A model generated the notes under the pieces. It did no database searches. It was not told the DNA's origin and saw nothing but the letters and a program-made list of their open reading frames with translations. This document shows, piece after piece, positions 36,497 through 45,250 of a DNA stretch of 64,000 nt. Location: contig NZ_JAMTCR010000005.1 of the NCBI RefSeq assembly GCF_024171945.1, positions 310,001 through 374,000 on the forward strand, read 5' to 3'. How positions within the stretch are numbered: position 1 is the stretch's first letter; each line of letters opens with the position of its first letter. The DNA is from Actinokineospora globicatena (GTDB lineage Bacteria > Actinomycetota > Actinomycetes > Mycobacteriales > Pseudonocardiaceae). A program made the translations under genes and the position numbers.

Positions 36497-36502
36497 TACC
36501 CT
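36497..36502 (+). promoter_or_regulatory. Minus-10 hexamer (TACCCT), leaderless radical SAM start
   Basis: TACCCT ends 8 nt before the GTG at 36511. No Shine-Dalgarno. Confidence 0.45.
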
Positions 36503-36510
36503 GGTTCGCT

Positions 36511-38481
36511 GTGAGCGTCCAATCGGTCTTCCCCCAACTCGAGCCGCTGCTGCCCAGGGTGTCCAAGCCGGTCCAGTACGTCGGCGGGGAGCTGAACGCG
36601 ACCGTCAAGGAGTGGGACAGCACCACCGTGCGGTGGGCGCTGATGTACCCGGACGCCTACGAGGTCGGCCTGCCCAACCAGGGCGTCATGATCCTCTACG
36701 AGGTGCTCAACGAGATCGCCGACGTGCTCGCCGAGCGCACCTACGCGGTGTGGCCGGACCTGGAGAAGCTCATGCGGGAGCACGGCGTCCCGCAGTTCAC
36801 CGTGGACGGCCACCGCCCGCTCGGCGCCTTCGACATGCTCGGCGTCAGCTTCTCCACCGAGCTCGGCTACACGAACATGCTCACCGCGCTCGACCTGGCC
36901 GGGATCCCGCTGCTGGCCGCCGACCGCACCGAGGACCACCCGGTCGTGCTTGCCGGTGGCCACTCCGCGTTCAACCCCGAGCCGATCGCGGACTACATCG
37001 ACGCCGCAGTGCTCGGCGACGGCGAGGAAGCCGTCATCGAGATCTCGGACATCATCCGCGCGTGGAAGGCCGAGGGTCGCCCCGGCGGGCGCGACGAGCT
37101 GCTGACCCGCATGGCCGAGACCGGCGGCGTCTACGTCCCGCGCTTCTACGACTTCACCTACCGCCCCGACGGTCACATCGACACCGTCGGCCCCAACCGG
37201 CCGCGGGTGCCCGAGACCATCGCCAAGCGCACCACCATGGACCTCGACGCCTGGCCGTACCCCAAGAAGCCGCTGGTACCGCTCGCGGAGAGCGTGCACG
37301 AGCGGATGAGCGTCGAGATCTTCCGCGGCTGCACCCGAGGCTGCCGGTTCTGCCAGGCGGGCATGATCACCCGCCCGGTGCGCGAGCGCTCCATCGAGGG
37401 CATCGGCGCGATGATCCAGACCGGCCTGGCCGCCAGCGGGTTCGAGGAGGTCGGCCTGCTCAGCCTCTCCAGCGCCGACCACTCCGAGATCGGCGAGATC
37501 ACCAAGCAGCTCGCCGACCGCTACGAGGGCACCAACACCGGCCTGTCGCTGCCCAGCACCCGGGTCGACGCGTTCAACATCGACCTGGCCAACGAGCTGT
37601 CCCGCAACGGCCGCCGCTCCGGGCTGACCTTCGCCCCCGAGGGCGGCAGCGAGCGCATCCGCAAGGTCATCAACAAGATGGTGTCCGAGGAGGACCTCAT
37701 CAAGACCGTCAGCGCCGCGTACGCGCAGGGCTGGCGGCAGGTGAAGCTCTACTTCATGTGCGGGCTGCCCACCGAGACCGACGACGACGTGCTGCAGATC
37801 GCCGAGATGGCCAAGAACGTCATCCGCGCCGGTCGGGTCGCCAGCGGCCGCAAGGACATCCGCTGCACGATCTCCATCGGCGGGTTCGTGCCCAAGCCGC
37901 ACACCCCGTTCCAGTGGGCCGCGCAGTGCGACCCGGACACCATCGACTCGCGGCTGCGCAAGCTGCGGGAGGCCGTCAACTCCGACCGCGACCGCAGCCT
38001 CGGCCGCAACATCGGCATGCGTTACCACGACGGCAAGCCCAGCATCATCGAAGGCCTGCTCTCCCGCGGTGACCGCCGCGTCGGCCGGGTCATCGAGGCC
38101 GTGTGGCGCGCGGGCGGCCGGTTCGACGGCTGGAGCGAGCACTTCTCCTACGAGCGCTGGACCACCGCCGCGTCGGCCGTGCTCGAGCCGCTCGGGGTGT
38201 CCCTGGACTGGTTCACCACCAGGGAGCGCACCGAGGAGGAGGTCCTGCCCTGGGACCACCTGGACTCCGGCCTGGAGAAGAACTGGCTCTGGGACGACTG
38301 GCAGGACGCGCTCGACGAGCGCGAGCAGGACGACTGCCGGTGGACCCCCTGCTTCGACTGCGGCGTCTGCCCCGCGATGGGCACCGACATCGAGATCGGC
38401 CCCACCGGGCGCAAGCTGCTGCCGATCAGCCCGGTCGGCGTCGGGTCGCCGGTGCGGAACCCGGCGCTGTCCTCCCCATGA
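36511..38481 (+). CDS. TIGR03960-type B12-binding-domain radical SAM protein
   Basis: 656 residues. The N-terminal cobalamin-binding-like domain (MYPDAYEVGLPNQGVMILYEVLN; VLAGGHSAFNPEPIADYID) is followed by the radical SAM core, with cluster cysteines in RGCTRGCRFCQAG (Cx3Cx2C). GGSERIRKVINK and FMCGLPTETDDD are further core motifs. The C-terminal region has extra cysteines (CRWTPCFDCGVCPAMG). It is a conserved companion of the DUF2344 protein encoded at 40503 and of RNase E; the reaction is not established. The two partners are separated here by an acetyltransferase and an opposite-strand subtilase. Confidence 0.93.
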   Translation: MSVQSVFPQLEPLLPRVSKPVQYVGGELNATVKEWDSTTVRWALMYPDAYEVGLPNQGVMILYEVLNEIADVLAERTYAVWPDLEKLMREHGVPQFTVDGHRPLGAFDMLGVSFSTELGYTNMLTALDLAGIPLLAADRTEDHPVVLAGGHSAFNPEPIADYIDAAVLGDGEEAVIEISDIIRAWKAEGRPGGRDELLTRMAETGGVYVPRFYDFTYRPDGHIDTVGPNRPRVPETIAKRTTMDLDAWPYPKKPLVPLAESVHERMSVEIFRGCTRGCRFCQAGMITRPVRERSIEGIGAMIQTGLAASGFEEVGLLSLSSADHSEIGEITKQLADRYEGTNTGLSLPSTRVDAFNIDLANELSRNGRRSGLTFAPEGGSERIRKVINKMVSEEDLIKTVSAAYAQGWRQVKLYFMCGLPTETDDDVLQIAEMAKNVIRAGRVASGRKDIRCTISIGGFVPKPHTPFQWAAQCDPDTIDSRLRKLREAVNSDRDRSLGRNIGMRYHDGKPSIIEGLLSRGDRRVGRVIEAVWRAGGRFDGWSEHFSYERWTTAASAVLEPLGVSLDWFTTRERTEEEVLPWDHLDSGLEKNWLWDDWQDALDEREQDDCRWTPCFDCGVCPAMGTDIEIGPTGRKLLPISPVGVGSPVRNPALSSP

Positions 38482-38924
38482 TCATCCGGCTGGCCACCGA
38501 CGCGGACATCGCGTCGGTGGCCGCGCTGCGCTTCCGGGCGGCCGAAGAGGACGCTGGCGAGCCCATCACCGATCCGGGGTACGCCGAGGAGTTCACCCGG
38601 TGGTGGCACGCCGAGCGGTCGCACCGGGAGTTCTGGATAGCCGAGACGGACCGCCCGATCGGGTTCTGCTGCCTGGTGCGGGTCACCCGCATGCCGAAGG
38701 CAGGACAACCGGCAGGCGCATGGGGCTACCTCAGCAACTTCTTCGTCCTGCCCGAGTACCGCGACGCGGGCGTAGGGGCGGCGCTGATGGCCGCGTTGCT
38801 CAAGCACGCCGAGGAGCACGGCTACCCGCGTGTGGTTCTTACACCGACCAAGCGCGCGATCCCGTTCTACAAGCGCGCGGGGTTCAGTCCGGCCGAGTCG
38901 ATGCTCTTACGGCCTACGGAGTAA
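38478..38924 (+). CDS. GNAT-family N-acetyltransferase
   Basis: 148 residues. GNAT fold: IIRLATDADIASVAALR at the start, the acetyl-CoA-binding LSNFFVLPEYRDAGVGAALMAALLKHAEEHG, and the late TPTKRAIPFYKRAGF. The ATG overlaps the radical SAM stop as ATGA, so it is co-translated. Substrate unknown. Its last 11 bp overlap the convergent protease gene's 3' end. Confidence 0.9.
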   Translation: MIIRLATDADIASVAALRFRAAEEDAGEPITDPGYAEEFTRWWHAERSHREFWIAETDRPIGFCCLVRVTRMPKAGQPAGAWGYLSNFFVLPEYRDAGVGAALMAALLKHAEEHGYPRVVLTPTKRAIPFYKRAGFSPAESMLLRPTE

Positions 38925-40332
38925 CGGCGGCCAGCGCGTCGACCATCCCGTGGCCGTAGAAGCTGTTGAACGGCGCGTACCCCGAGCAGTACGCGTCCTG
39001 CCCGCCCGCGCCGTCGAGGTCGTAGTCCGCCGGGCAAGCGATGCTCTCAGCCTGAGAGGTCAGCAGCCGCATCAGCTTCTGCGGTGACGCACCCGGGTGC
39101 GTGGAGGCCAGCAACGCCGCCACCCCGGACACGTGCGGCGCCGCCATCGACGTCCCGCACACCTGCGCGTAGCCGCCCGGCACGGTCGACAGGACGCACC
39201 GACCCGTGGACGGCTCGCCACCCGGGGCGGTCACGTCGATCACGCCCAGTCCGTACGCGCTGTACCCGGCCTTCACCCGATCCGGGCCAACCGCGGACAC
39301 CGCGACCACTCCGCGCAACCCCGCTGGCAGCACCCGGCAGCTGCTGTCGAGCTTGCGCCACTGCCCGTCCGGTCCGGCGGTCTGCCCGCTCGGCGACGCC
39401 AGGTCGAGGCTTTCGTTGGACGCCGCGGCCACGGTGAGCACGCCCTTGCCGGTGGCGTAATCGGCCGCGCGGCGCACCGCCTCGAAGACCACCCGCTCCT
39501 CGCCCCGGTCGCAGGTCAGCGGCCACGGGTCGACGAAGTAGCTGTTGTTGGCGACCGCCATGCCGTTGGCCGCGGCCCACATCAGCCCGCACACCACCGA
39601 CTCCGGCCGCACCGTCCCGTCGTCGTCGACCACCTTCACCGAGGCCAACCGCACCCCGGGGGCCACGCCGGTGATCCCCTTGCCGTCATCGGCCGCGGCG
39701 ATGATGCCCGCGACGTGCGTGCCGTGCACCGAGGTCGTCGGCGCCCAGGCCGCCGGGTTCTGGTCTGCCTTGCCGCTGACGCAGCCAGCCGACCGCGATG
39801 CGTCCACCGCGTGCGCGAGGTCCGGGTGGGTCACGTCGATGCCCGAGTCCAGCACCCCGACCAGCACGTCCCGGCTACCCGCGGTCACCGCGTGCGCGGC
39901 GTCGGCGCGGATGAGGCCCATGTCCCACTGCTCGCCGGAGCGGTCCTCCGCCGTGTCGCCGCCACCGGTGGTCACCTGCGCGGCCTGCCTGCCGTGCCGC
40001 CCGGCCGCCGCCTCCACCGCCTCGGTGCTGAACGCGCGGTCACGACCGACCCGTTCGGCGAAGCGCGGATCACCCGATGTGGCGACCCCGACGGCGATCT
40101 CGCCGTAGTAGGCAACCGTCGACCCGCAAGCCAACGTCATCTCGTGGGAGGCGCCCTCGGGACTGGTCCCCTCGGCGAACAGGACCAGGTAGCGCGACTG
40201 CGCGCCCGTGGGGTGGCAGGGCAGCGACCCGTCCTCCAGGGGTTCCCCGTCGGCGAGGAGGGGGACGGCGAAGGCCGCCGCGACCATCACGACGCTGACC
40301 GCTGCCGCCCTGGTCAGGCGGAGCAGAGGCAC
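38914..40332 (-). CDS. Secreted S8-family (subtilisin-like) serine protease
   Basis: 472 residues from the GTG at 40332, which has GGAGG 6 nt upstream and begins a signal peptide (PLLRLTRAAAVSVVMVAAAFAVPLLA). After a pro-region come the triad motifs LVGVLDSGIDVTHPD (Asp), SVHGTHVAGIIAA (His) and GTSMAAPHVSGVAAL (Ser), with NNS at the oxyanion position. There are several cysteine pairs and no C-terminal membrane anchor, so it is probably free outside the cell. The frame further upstream is non-coding. Confidence 0.92.
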   Translation of the reverse strand: MPLLRLTRAAAVSVVMVAAAFAVPLLADGEPLEDGSLPCHPTGAQSRYLVLFAEGTSPEGASHEMTLACGSTVAYYGEIAVGVATSGDPRFAERVGRDRAFSTEAVEAAAGRHGRQAAQVTTGGGDTAEDRSGEQWDMGLIRADAAHAVTAGSRDVLVGVLDSGIDVTHPDLAHAVDASRSAGCVSGKADQNPAAWAPTTSVHGTHVAGIIAAADDGKGITGVAPGVRLASVKVVDDDGTVRPESVVCGLMWAAANGMAVANNSYFVDPWPLTCDRGEERVVFEAVRRAADYATGKGVLTVAAASNESLDLASPSGQTAGPDGQWRKLDSSCRVLPAGLRGVVAVSAVGPDRVKAGYSAYGLGVIDVTAPGGEPSTGRCVLSTVPGGYAQVCGTSMAAPHVSGVAALLASTHPGASPQKLMRLLTSQAESIACPADYDLDGAGGQDAYCSGYAPFNSFYGHGMVDALAAVTP

Positions 40333-40502
40333 GGGCGACCTCCAGTGCGTTCCCTCGGCGGGGTTGACCACTTCCGTGCGGACGCTAGCCGGCCGCGAAG
40401 AGGGAAACAAGCTCGCGAGCCGAATTGGCGCTGCCGGTACGGTGCCACCAACGGTGGTGGGCTCACCACCGGAGCACCACCAGACCACCAGAAGGAGTAA
40501 TC

Positions 40503-41315
40503 CTGAGCCGCCAGGACCAGCCCAACCCCTCGGCGCCGCCGGTGCAGAAGATCCGGCTCCGCTACGCCAAGCGGGGCAGGCTCCGCTTCACCTCCCACCG
40601 AGACGTGGCCAGGGCGTTCGAGCGGGCGCTGCGCCGCGCGGGCGTGCCGATGGCCTACTCGCAGGGGTTCAACCCGCACCCGAAGATCTCCTGGATCGGC
40701 GCCGCGCCGACCGGCGTGGCCAGCGAGGCGGAGTACGTCGAGGTCTCCCTGGTCGAACGGGTCGACCCGGCCACGCTCGCCCAGGTGCTCGACACCGCGC
40801 TGGCCCCCGGGCTCGACGTACTCGAGGCCGTCGAGGCCGGTCCCGGCGGGTTCGCCGAGCGCATGGAGGCCAGCGACTGGCGCATCGAGCTGCCGGGCGT
40901 GGACCCCGGTGACCTGCGCGGCGCCGTCGAGCGGCTGCTGGCCACCGAGCACGTGGAGGTGGAGCGGCTGACCAAGGACGGCAGGCGGCTCATCGACGCG
41001 CGACCGGCCGTGATCAGGGCTGTGGTGCTCGAAGGGCCCGCGGAGACCGAGGAAACCCCTATTGATGACGACGCGCCGGGACGTGTGGGCGCGGACATGT
41101 CCTACCCGGAGCGTTCGTGTGGGATACTGCGTGTGGTCGTCCGGCAAACAACACCTGCCGTGCGGCCCGACGACGTACTGAGCGCGCTGCGTGTCGTCGC
41201 CGCTCTGGAACCACCGGTCCCCGCGAAGGCGACCCGGTTGGCCCAGGGGCGGCTTGACGACGATGGCGGTCTGTCCGACCCGCTGGCCCTCGACAGGCAG
41301 GCGGGCCTCGGGTAG
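40503..41315 (+). CDS. TIGR03936/DUF2344 radical-SAM-associated protein, CTG start
   Basis: 270 residues. Conserved block VQKIRLRYAKRGRLRFTSHRDVARAFERALRRAGVPMAYSQGFNPHPKISW. GAAGGAG at 40491-40497 is spaced 5 nt from a CTG at 40503, and translation from there gives (M)SRQDQPNPSAPPVQK, the length expected of the family. The in-frame TTG at 40425 has no ribosome site and lies in upstream DNA; no ATG or GTG is well placed. In other bacteria this domain is fused to or adjacent to the TIGR03960 radical SAM protein (36511 here). It is followed by the RNase E gene. Confidence 0.85.
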   Translation: MSRQDQPNPSAPPVQKIRLRYAKRGRLRFTSHRDVARAFERALRRAGVPMAYSQGFNPHPKISWIGAAPTGVASEAEYVEVSLVERVDPATLAQVLDTALAPGLDVLEAVEAGPGGFAERMEASDWRIELPGVDPGDLRGAVERLLATEHVEVERLTKDGRRLIDARPAVIRAVVLEGPAETEETPIDDDAPGRVGADMSYPERSCGILRVVVRQTTPAVRPDDVLSALRVVAALEPPVPAKATRLAQGRLDDDGGLSDPLALDRQAGLG

Positions 41316-41339
41316 TCCATCGGGGAATCGGAGCGCCTC

Positions 41340-41345
41340 TACCGT
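41340..41345 (+). promoter_or_regulatory. Candidate minus-10 (TACCGT) for the RNase E gene
   Basis: TACCGT about 155 bp upstream of the RNase E start would give a long 5' leader. RNase E genes often have long autoregulated leaders, but no conserved structure is recognised here. Confidence 0.25.
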
Positions 41346-41500
41346 GGTCGAACGACCTGCCGCTGGCGGGCCGTGGTCGGTGACGGCCACGCCGCGGCGG
41401 TGTCAGGCGAGGATTCCCGCCGCCACAGCGCGGTGGAAAGGACAACTAGGCCCCTGAGCGGCACGCGTCCGCACGACGCGCCCGGGGGCGGAGGAGCTAC

Positions 41501-44395
41501 ATGTCGGATATGTCCACCCCTGCCGGAAGTGCCGGCGGGGCTACCACCACACCCAGCGACCAGGCCGCGGCCGACCTGCTGGCCCAGGTGCCAGCCAAGG
41601 TCCGCGTGCACGCGCTGGCCAAGCTGCTCGAGGTGAGCAGCAAGGACGTCCTCGCGGCCCTGGAAGGCCTCGACGAGGCGGTGCGCGGCGCGCAGTCGAG
41701 CGTGTCCAAGGACACCGCGGAGCGGGTGATCCTGGCGCTGCTGGCGCCGGAGAGCACCCAGGACGAGCCGGTCGCCGCGCAGGCCCCGGCCAAGGCCACG
41801 CGCACCAAGCAGGCCAAGGCGGCTCCCGCCGAGGCCGTAACCGAGACGGCTCTGCCTGAGCCTGCCGCCACCGAGCCGGAGCCTGTCGAGCCCGCGCCTC
41901 GCCGAATCCCCCCGACGCCGGTGTTCGCCTCCGCGTCGCCGCTGTTCCTGCCGCCGGAGCCCACGACGGCCCGACCGGCGCCCACCCAGCCGGTGGTCGT
42001 CGCGCCGGAGCCCGTCGAGGACGAGGTCAGCGAGCCGGAGCAGCCCGAGCAGGACCACAACGACGATGACGACGACGGCGGTTCCGGCCGTCGCCGCCGC
42101 CGTGGTCGCCGTGGTCGCGGTCGGGGCAAGGGCGCCGCGGACGACGCGGAGAACACCGAGGACGAGGCCCCCGCCGCCGCTGCCGAGGAGTCCCAGGAGG
42201 ACACCGAGGCGGAGGAGGAGCAGGCCGAGGCAGGCGACGGTGCCACCAGGCGCCGCCGTCGCCGTCGTCGCCGCAAGGGCGGGGACGACGACAGCGCCGA
42301 CGCTGGGGACGACCCGCCCAACACCGTCGTCCACGTCCGCGACGCCCGCGAGTCGCGGGAGACCCGCGAACCGCGCGACGCCCGCGACGACCACCGCGGC
42401 GAGGCCGCCCGCGACGAGGTGCGCAGCGTGCGCGGCTCGACCCGGCTCGAGGCCAAGCGCCAGCGCCGCCGCGACGGCCGGGAGGCGGGCCGCAGGCGCG
42501 CCCCGATCCTGTCCGAGGCCGAGTTCCTGGCCCGCCGCGAGGCCGTCGACCGCGCGATGGTCGTGCGCGAGCACGGCGACCGCACGCAGATCGGCGTCCT
42601 GGAGGACGGCGTGCTCGTCGAGCACTTCGTCACCTCGTTCGGCACCGGCTCGCTGGTCGGCAACGTCTACCTGGGCCGCGTGCAGAACGTGCTGCCCAGC
42701 ATGGAAGCCGCGTTCGTCGACATCGGCCGCGGCCGCAACGCCGTGCTCTACGCCGGTGAGGTCGACTGGGACGCCGCCGGGCTCGAGGGCAAGGCCCGCA
42801 AGATCGAGCAGGCGCTGTCCACCGGCGACAGCGTGCTGGTCCAGGTCACCAAGGACCCGGTCGGGCACAAGGGCGCCCGGCTGACCACCCAGATCAGCCT
42901 CCCCGGCCGCTTCCTGGTCTACGTGCCCGGCGGCGGCGCCACCGGCATCTCCCGCAAGCTCCCGGAGAACGAGCGGCGCAGGCTCAAGGACGTCCTCAAG
43001 CGGATCGTCCCCGAGGACGCCGGTGTGATCATCCGCACCGCCTCGGAGGGCATCAGCGAGGAGGAGCTCGGCCGCGACGTGCGCCGCCTGCAGGCCCAGT
43101 GGCAGGTCATCAAGGAGAAGTCGGGCGGCAACGGCGGCAAGCGCACCAGCGCCCCCGCGCTGCTCTACGAGGAGCCCGACCTGCTGGTCAAGGTCGTGCG
43201 CGACCTGTTCACCGAGGACTTCACCTCGCTGGTCGTGCAGGGCGACACCGCCTGGGAGACCATCGACGCCTACGTCCGCCACGTCGCCCCCGAACTGCTC
43301 GACCGGGTCCGCAAGCACGTCGGCGTGTCCGACGTGTTCGCCACCCACCGGGTCGACGAGCAGCTGCTCAAGGCGCTCGACCGCAAGGTCTGGCTGCCCT
43401 CCGGCGGCTACCTGGTGATCGACCGCACCGAGGCCATGACGGTCATCGACGTCAACACCGGCAAGTTCACCGGCTCCGGGGGCAACCTCGAGGAGACGGT
43501 CACCCGCAACAACCTGGAGTCGGCCGAGGAGATCGTCCGCCAGCTGCGGCTGCGCGACATCGGCGGCATCATCGTGATCGACTTCATCGACATGGTGCTG
43601 GAGTCCAACCGGGACCTGGTGCTGCGCAGGCTCACCGAGTGCCTCGGCCGCGACCGCACCCGCCACCAGGTCGCCGAGGTCACCTCGCTGGGCCTGGTGC
43701 AGATGACCCGCAAGCGGGTCGGCACCGGCCTGCTGGAGGCCTTCAGCAGCACCTGCGAGCACTGCAAGGGGCGGGGTGTCGTCGTCACCACGGAGCCGGT
43801 CGCCAAGGCGCCCGCCAACGGCGCCGCCCCCGCCCCGCAGGCCACCCAGCCCGCGGCGGAGAAGTCCCAGGGCGGTGGCAGGCGCAACCGCAACCGCGGT
43901 GGCGGCGGCGAGCAGTCCCGCGACGAGGCCGCCAAGGTCGCCGTGCGCGACATCGCCAAGGCCACGACCAAGCACGGTGACGACGAGCACACCCCCGTCG
44001 AACCCGTCGCGGTCGCCGTCGAGGAGCACACGACCAACGGCACCCGCCCGCACGTCGAGGAGCCCAAGCCGGTCGCCGAGGTCGAGCCCAGGGCCGAGGA
44101 GGCCCCGACCAGCAGGCGCAGGCGGCGCTCCGCCAGCAGGGCGCCCGGCGCGGCGGCCCCGGTCACCGCGACCGAGTCCTGGTCGCCGCCGGAGCCGGTG
44201 CGCGCGGAGCCCGAACCCGCCGTGTCCGCCTCGGCCGCCGAGGTGCGCTCCGCCTCGCAGCCGAGGGAGACCCAGCAGGTCGAACCGCAGGTCACCGAGC
44301 CGGTCGCCGCCGTGGTCCCGCCGCGGCGCCGAGTGGCCAGGCGGGCCGCCTCACGCCCGGCCGGACCCCCGGTCGACGTGGCGCAGGAAAGCTGA
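41501..44395 (+). CDS. rne: Ribonuclease E/G (Rne/Rng family)
   Basis: 964 residues. The long N-terminal extension (to about 340) is Pro/Ala/Glu-rich then Arg-rich (RRRRRGRRGRGRGK; ATRRRRRRRRRKGGDD) and disordered. The catalytic core has an S1 domain (VGNVYLGRVQNVLPSMEAAFVDIGRGRNAVLYAGEVDWD) and Mg-binding aspartates in TVIDVNTGKFTG and IIVIDFIDM. The zinc-link is CEHCKGRG. The C-terminal tail is again basic and disordered. The core-in-the-middle layout is the actinobacterial form of RNase E. It processes rRNA and mRNA and is essential in mycobacteria. The ATG at 41501 has GGAGGAG upstream. Confidence 0.95.
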   Translation: MSDMSTPAGSAGGATTTPSDQAAADLLAQVPAKVRVHALAKLLEVSSKDVLAALEGLDEAVRGAQSSVSKDTAERVILALLAPESTQDEPVAAQAPAKATRTKQAKAAPAEAVTETALPEPAATEPEPVEPAPRRIPPTPVFASASPLFLPPEPTTARPAPTQPVVVAPEPVEDEVSEPEQPEQDHNDDDDDGGSGRRRRRGRRGRGRGKGAADDAENTEDEAPAAAAEESQEDTEAEEEQAEAGDGATRRRRRRRRRKGGDDDSADAGDDPPNTVVHVRDARESRETREPRDARDDHRGEAARDEVRSVRGSTRLEAKRQRRRDGREAGRRRAPILSEAEFLARREAVDRAMVVREHGDRTQIGVLEDGVLVEHFVTSFGTGSLVGNVYLGRVQNVLPSMEAAFVDIGRGRNAVLYAGEVDWDAAGLEGKARKIEQALSTGDSVLVQVTKDPVGHKGARLTTQISLPGRFLVYVPGGGATGISRKLPENERRRLKDVLKRIVPEDAGVIIRTASEGISEEELGRDVRRLQAQWQVIKEKSGGNGGKRTSAPALLYEEPDLLVKVVRDLFTEDFTSLVVQGDTAWETIDAYVRHVAPELLDRVRKHVGVSDVFATHRVDEQLLKALDRKVWLPSGGYLVIDRTEAMTVIDVNTGKFTGSGGNLEETVTRNNLESAEEIVRQLRLRDIGGIIVIDFIDMVLESNRDLVLRRLTECLGRDRTRHQVAEVTSLGLVQMTRKRVGTGLLEAFSSTCEHCKGRGVVVTTEPVAKAPANGAAPAPQATQPAAEKSQGGGRRNRNRGGGGEQSRDEAAKVAVRDIAKATTKHGDDEHTPVEPVAVAVEEHTTNGTRPHVEEPKPVAEVEPRAEEAPTSRRRRRSASRAPGAAAPVTATESWSPPEPVRAEPEPAVSASAAEVRSASQPRETQQVEPQVTEPVAAVVPPRRRVARRAASRPAGPPVDVAQES

Positions 44396-44399
44396 TGAC

Positions 44400-44442
44400 G
44401 AGGGGTCGAACCGCGGGTAAAGCCACCCCGGTTTGACCCCTC
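44400..44442 (+). terminator. Terminator after rne
   Basis: GAGGGGTCGAACCG (44400-44413) pairs with CGGTTTGACCCCTC (44429-44442), 14 bp with a single G-T pair. It begins 4 bp after the stop. The 3' arm also contains the minus-35 of the rplU promoter. Confidence 0.8.
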
Positions 44443-44462
44443 TTCCAGCAGGCACGTAACCT
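44433..44462 (+). promoter_or_regulatory. Promoter of rplU-rpmA
   Basis: TTGACC (44433-44438) and TAACCT (44457-44462) are 18 bp apart, a good housekeeping-type promoter. It predicts a 5' leader of about 110 nt before rplU, which may hold autoregulatory structure. Confidence 0.55.
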
Positions 44463-44576
44463 GTCTCATGGCCCGCCGCTCGGTGGGCTGTGTCGTGCGA
44501 AGCCCGATCCGGTCGCTGTGTCGCGGATGAGGGCGGCAGGACCCCCACCGTCTAGTAGCAGGAGACTTCCGTCCCG

Positions 44577-44885
44577 ATGTACGCGATCGTCAAGACCGGC
44601 GGCAAGCAGTACAAGGTGGCTGTCGGCGACGTCGTCGAGGTCGAGAAGCTCGAGGGCGCGCCGGGCACCGAGCTGAACCTCGCCGCGGTGCTCGTCGTCG
44701 ACGGCACCGACGTCACCACGGACGTGGACGCCCTGGCGAAGGTCTCGGTGACCGGCAAGGTCGTCGAGCAGACCAAGGGCCCCAAGATCCGGATCCACAA
44801 GTTCAAGAACAAGACCGGGTACCACAAGCGACAGGGTCACCGCCAGAAGTTGACCCGCGTCGAGGTCACCGGCATCACCAAGTAG
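44577..44885 (+). CDS. rplU: 50S ribosomal protein L21
   Basis: 102 residues, full length. [24 protein letters not shown] at the start and [21 protein letters not shown] near the end are L21 signatures. AGGAGA lies upstream of the ATG at 44577. Operon with rpmA, 15 bp downstream. Confidence 0.98.
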   Translation: MYAIVKTGGKQYKVAVGDVVEVEKLEGAPGTELNLAAVLVVDGTDVTTDVDALAKVSVTGKVVEQTKGPKIRIHKFKNKTGYHKRQGHRQKLTRVEVTGITK

Positions 44886-44900
44886 AGGACCTGAGCAGCC

Positions 44901-45158
44901 ATGGCACACAAGAAAGGCGCGTCCAGCTCACGCAACGGACGCGACTCGAACGCCCAGTACCTCGGCGTGAAGCGCTACGGCGGCCAGGTCGTCAAGTCCG
45001 GCGAGATCCTGATCCGCCAGCGCGGCACCAAGTTCCACCCCGGTGTGAACGTGGGTCGCGGCAAGGACGACACCCTCTTCGCGCTCGCCGCCGGTTCGGT
45101 CCAGTTCGGCAGCAAGCGTGGCCGCAAGACCGTCAACATCGTCCCGGTCGAGGCCTGA
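44901..45158 (+). CDS. rpmA: 50S ribosomal protein L27
   Basis: 85 residues. [28 protein letters not shown] and [24 protein letters not shown] are L27 signatures. There is no N-terminal cleavable extension; it starts directly at MAHKKG. Co-transcribed with rplU. Confidence 0.98.
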   Translation: MAHKKGASSSRNGRDSNAQYLGVKRYGGQVVKSGEILIRQRGTKFHPGVNVGRGKDDTLFALAAGSVQFGSKRGRKTVNIVPVEA

Positions 45159-45186
45159 GCCCCGCGGACGCACGCTAGACCCTTCA

Positions 45187-45226
45187 GACGAGGGGCGGGC
45201 TGGACGACTCCGGCCCGCCCCTCGTC
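45187..45226 (+). terminator. Terminator after rpmA
   Basis: GACGAGGGGCGGGC (45187-45200) pairs perfectly with GCCCGCCCCTCGTC (45213-45226), followed by CGTTTG. It may act as an attenuator, since obgE begins 24 bp later. Confidence 0.85.
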
Positions 45227-45250
45227 CGTTTGTCGAGAGGAAGTCCCCTG

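Noticed and set aside
36120..38072. 650-codon open frame overlapping the radical SAM gene
   Set aside because: Translation is nearly all Arg/Gly/Pro/His; the radical SAM frame contains the real motifs.
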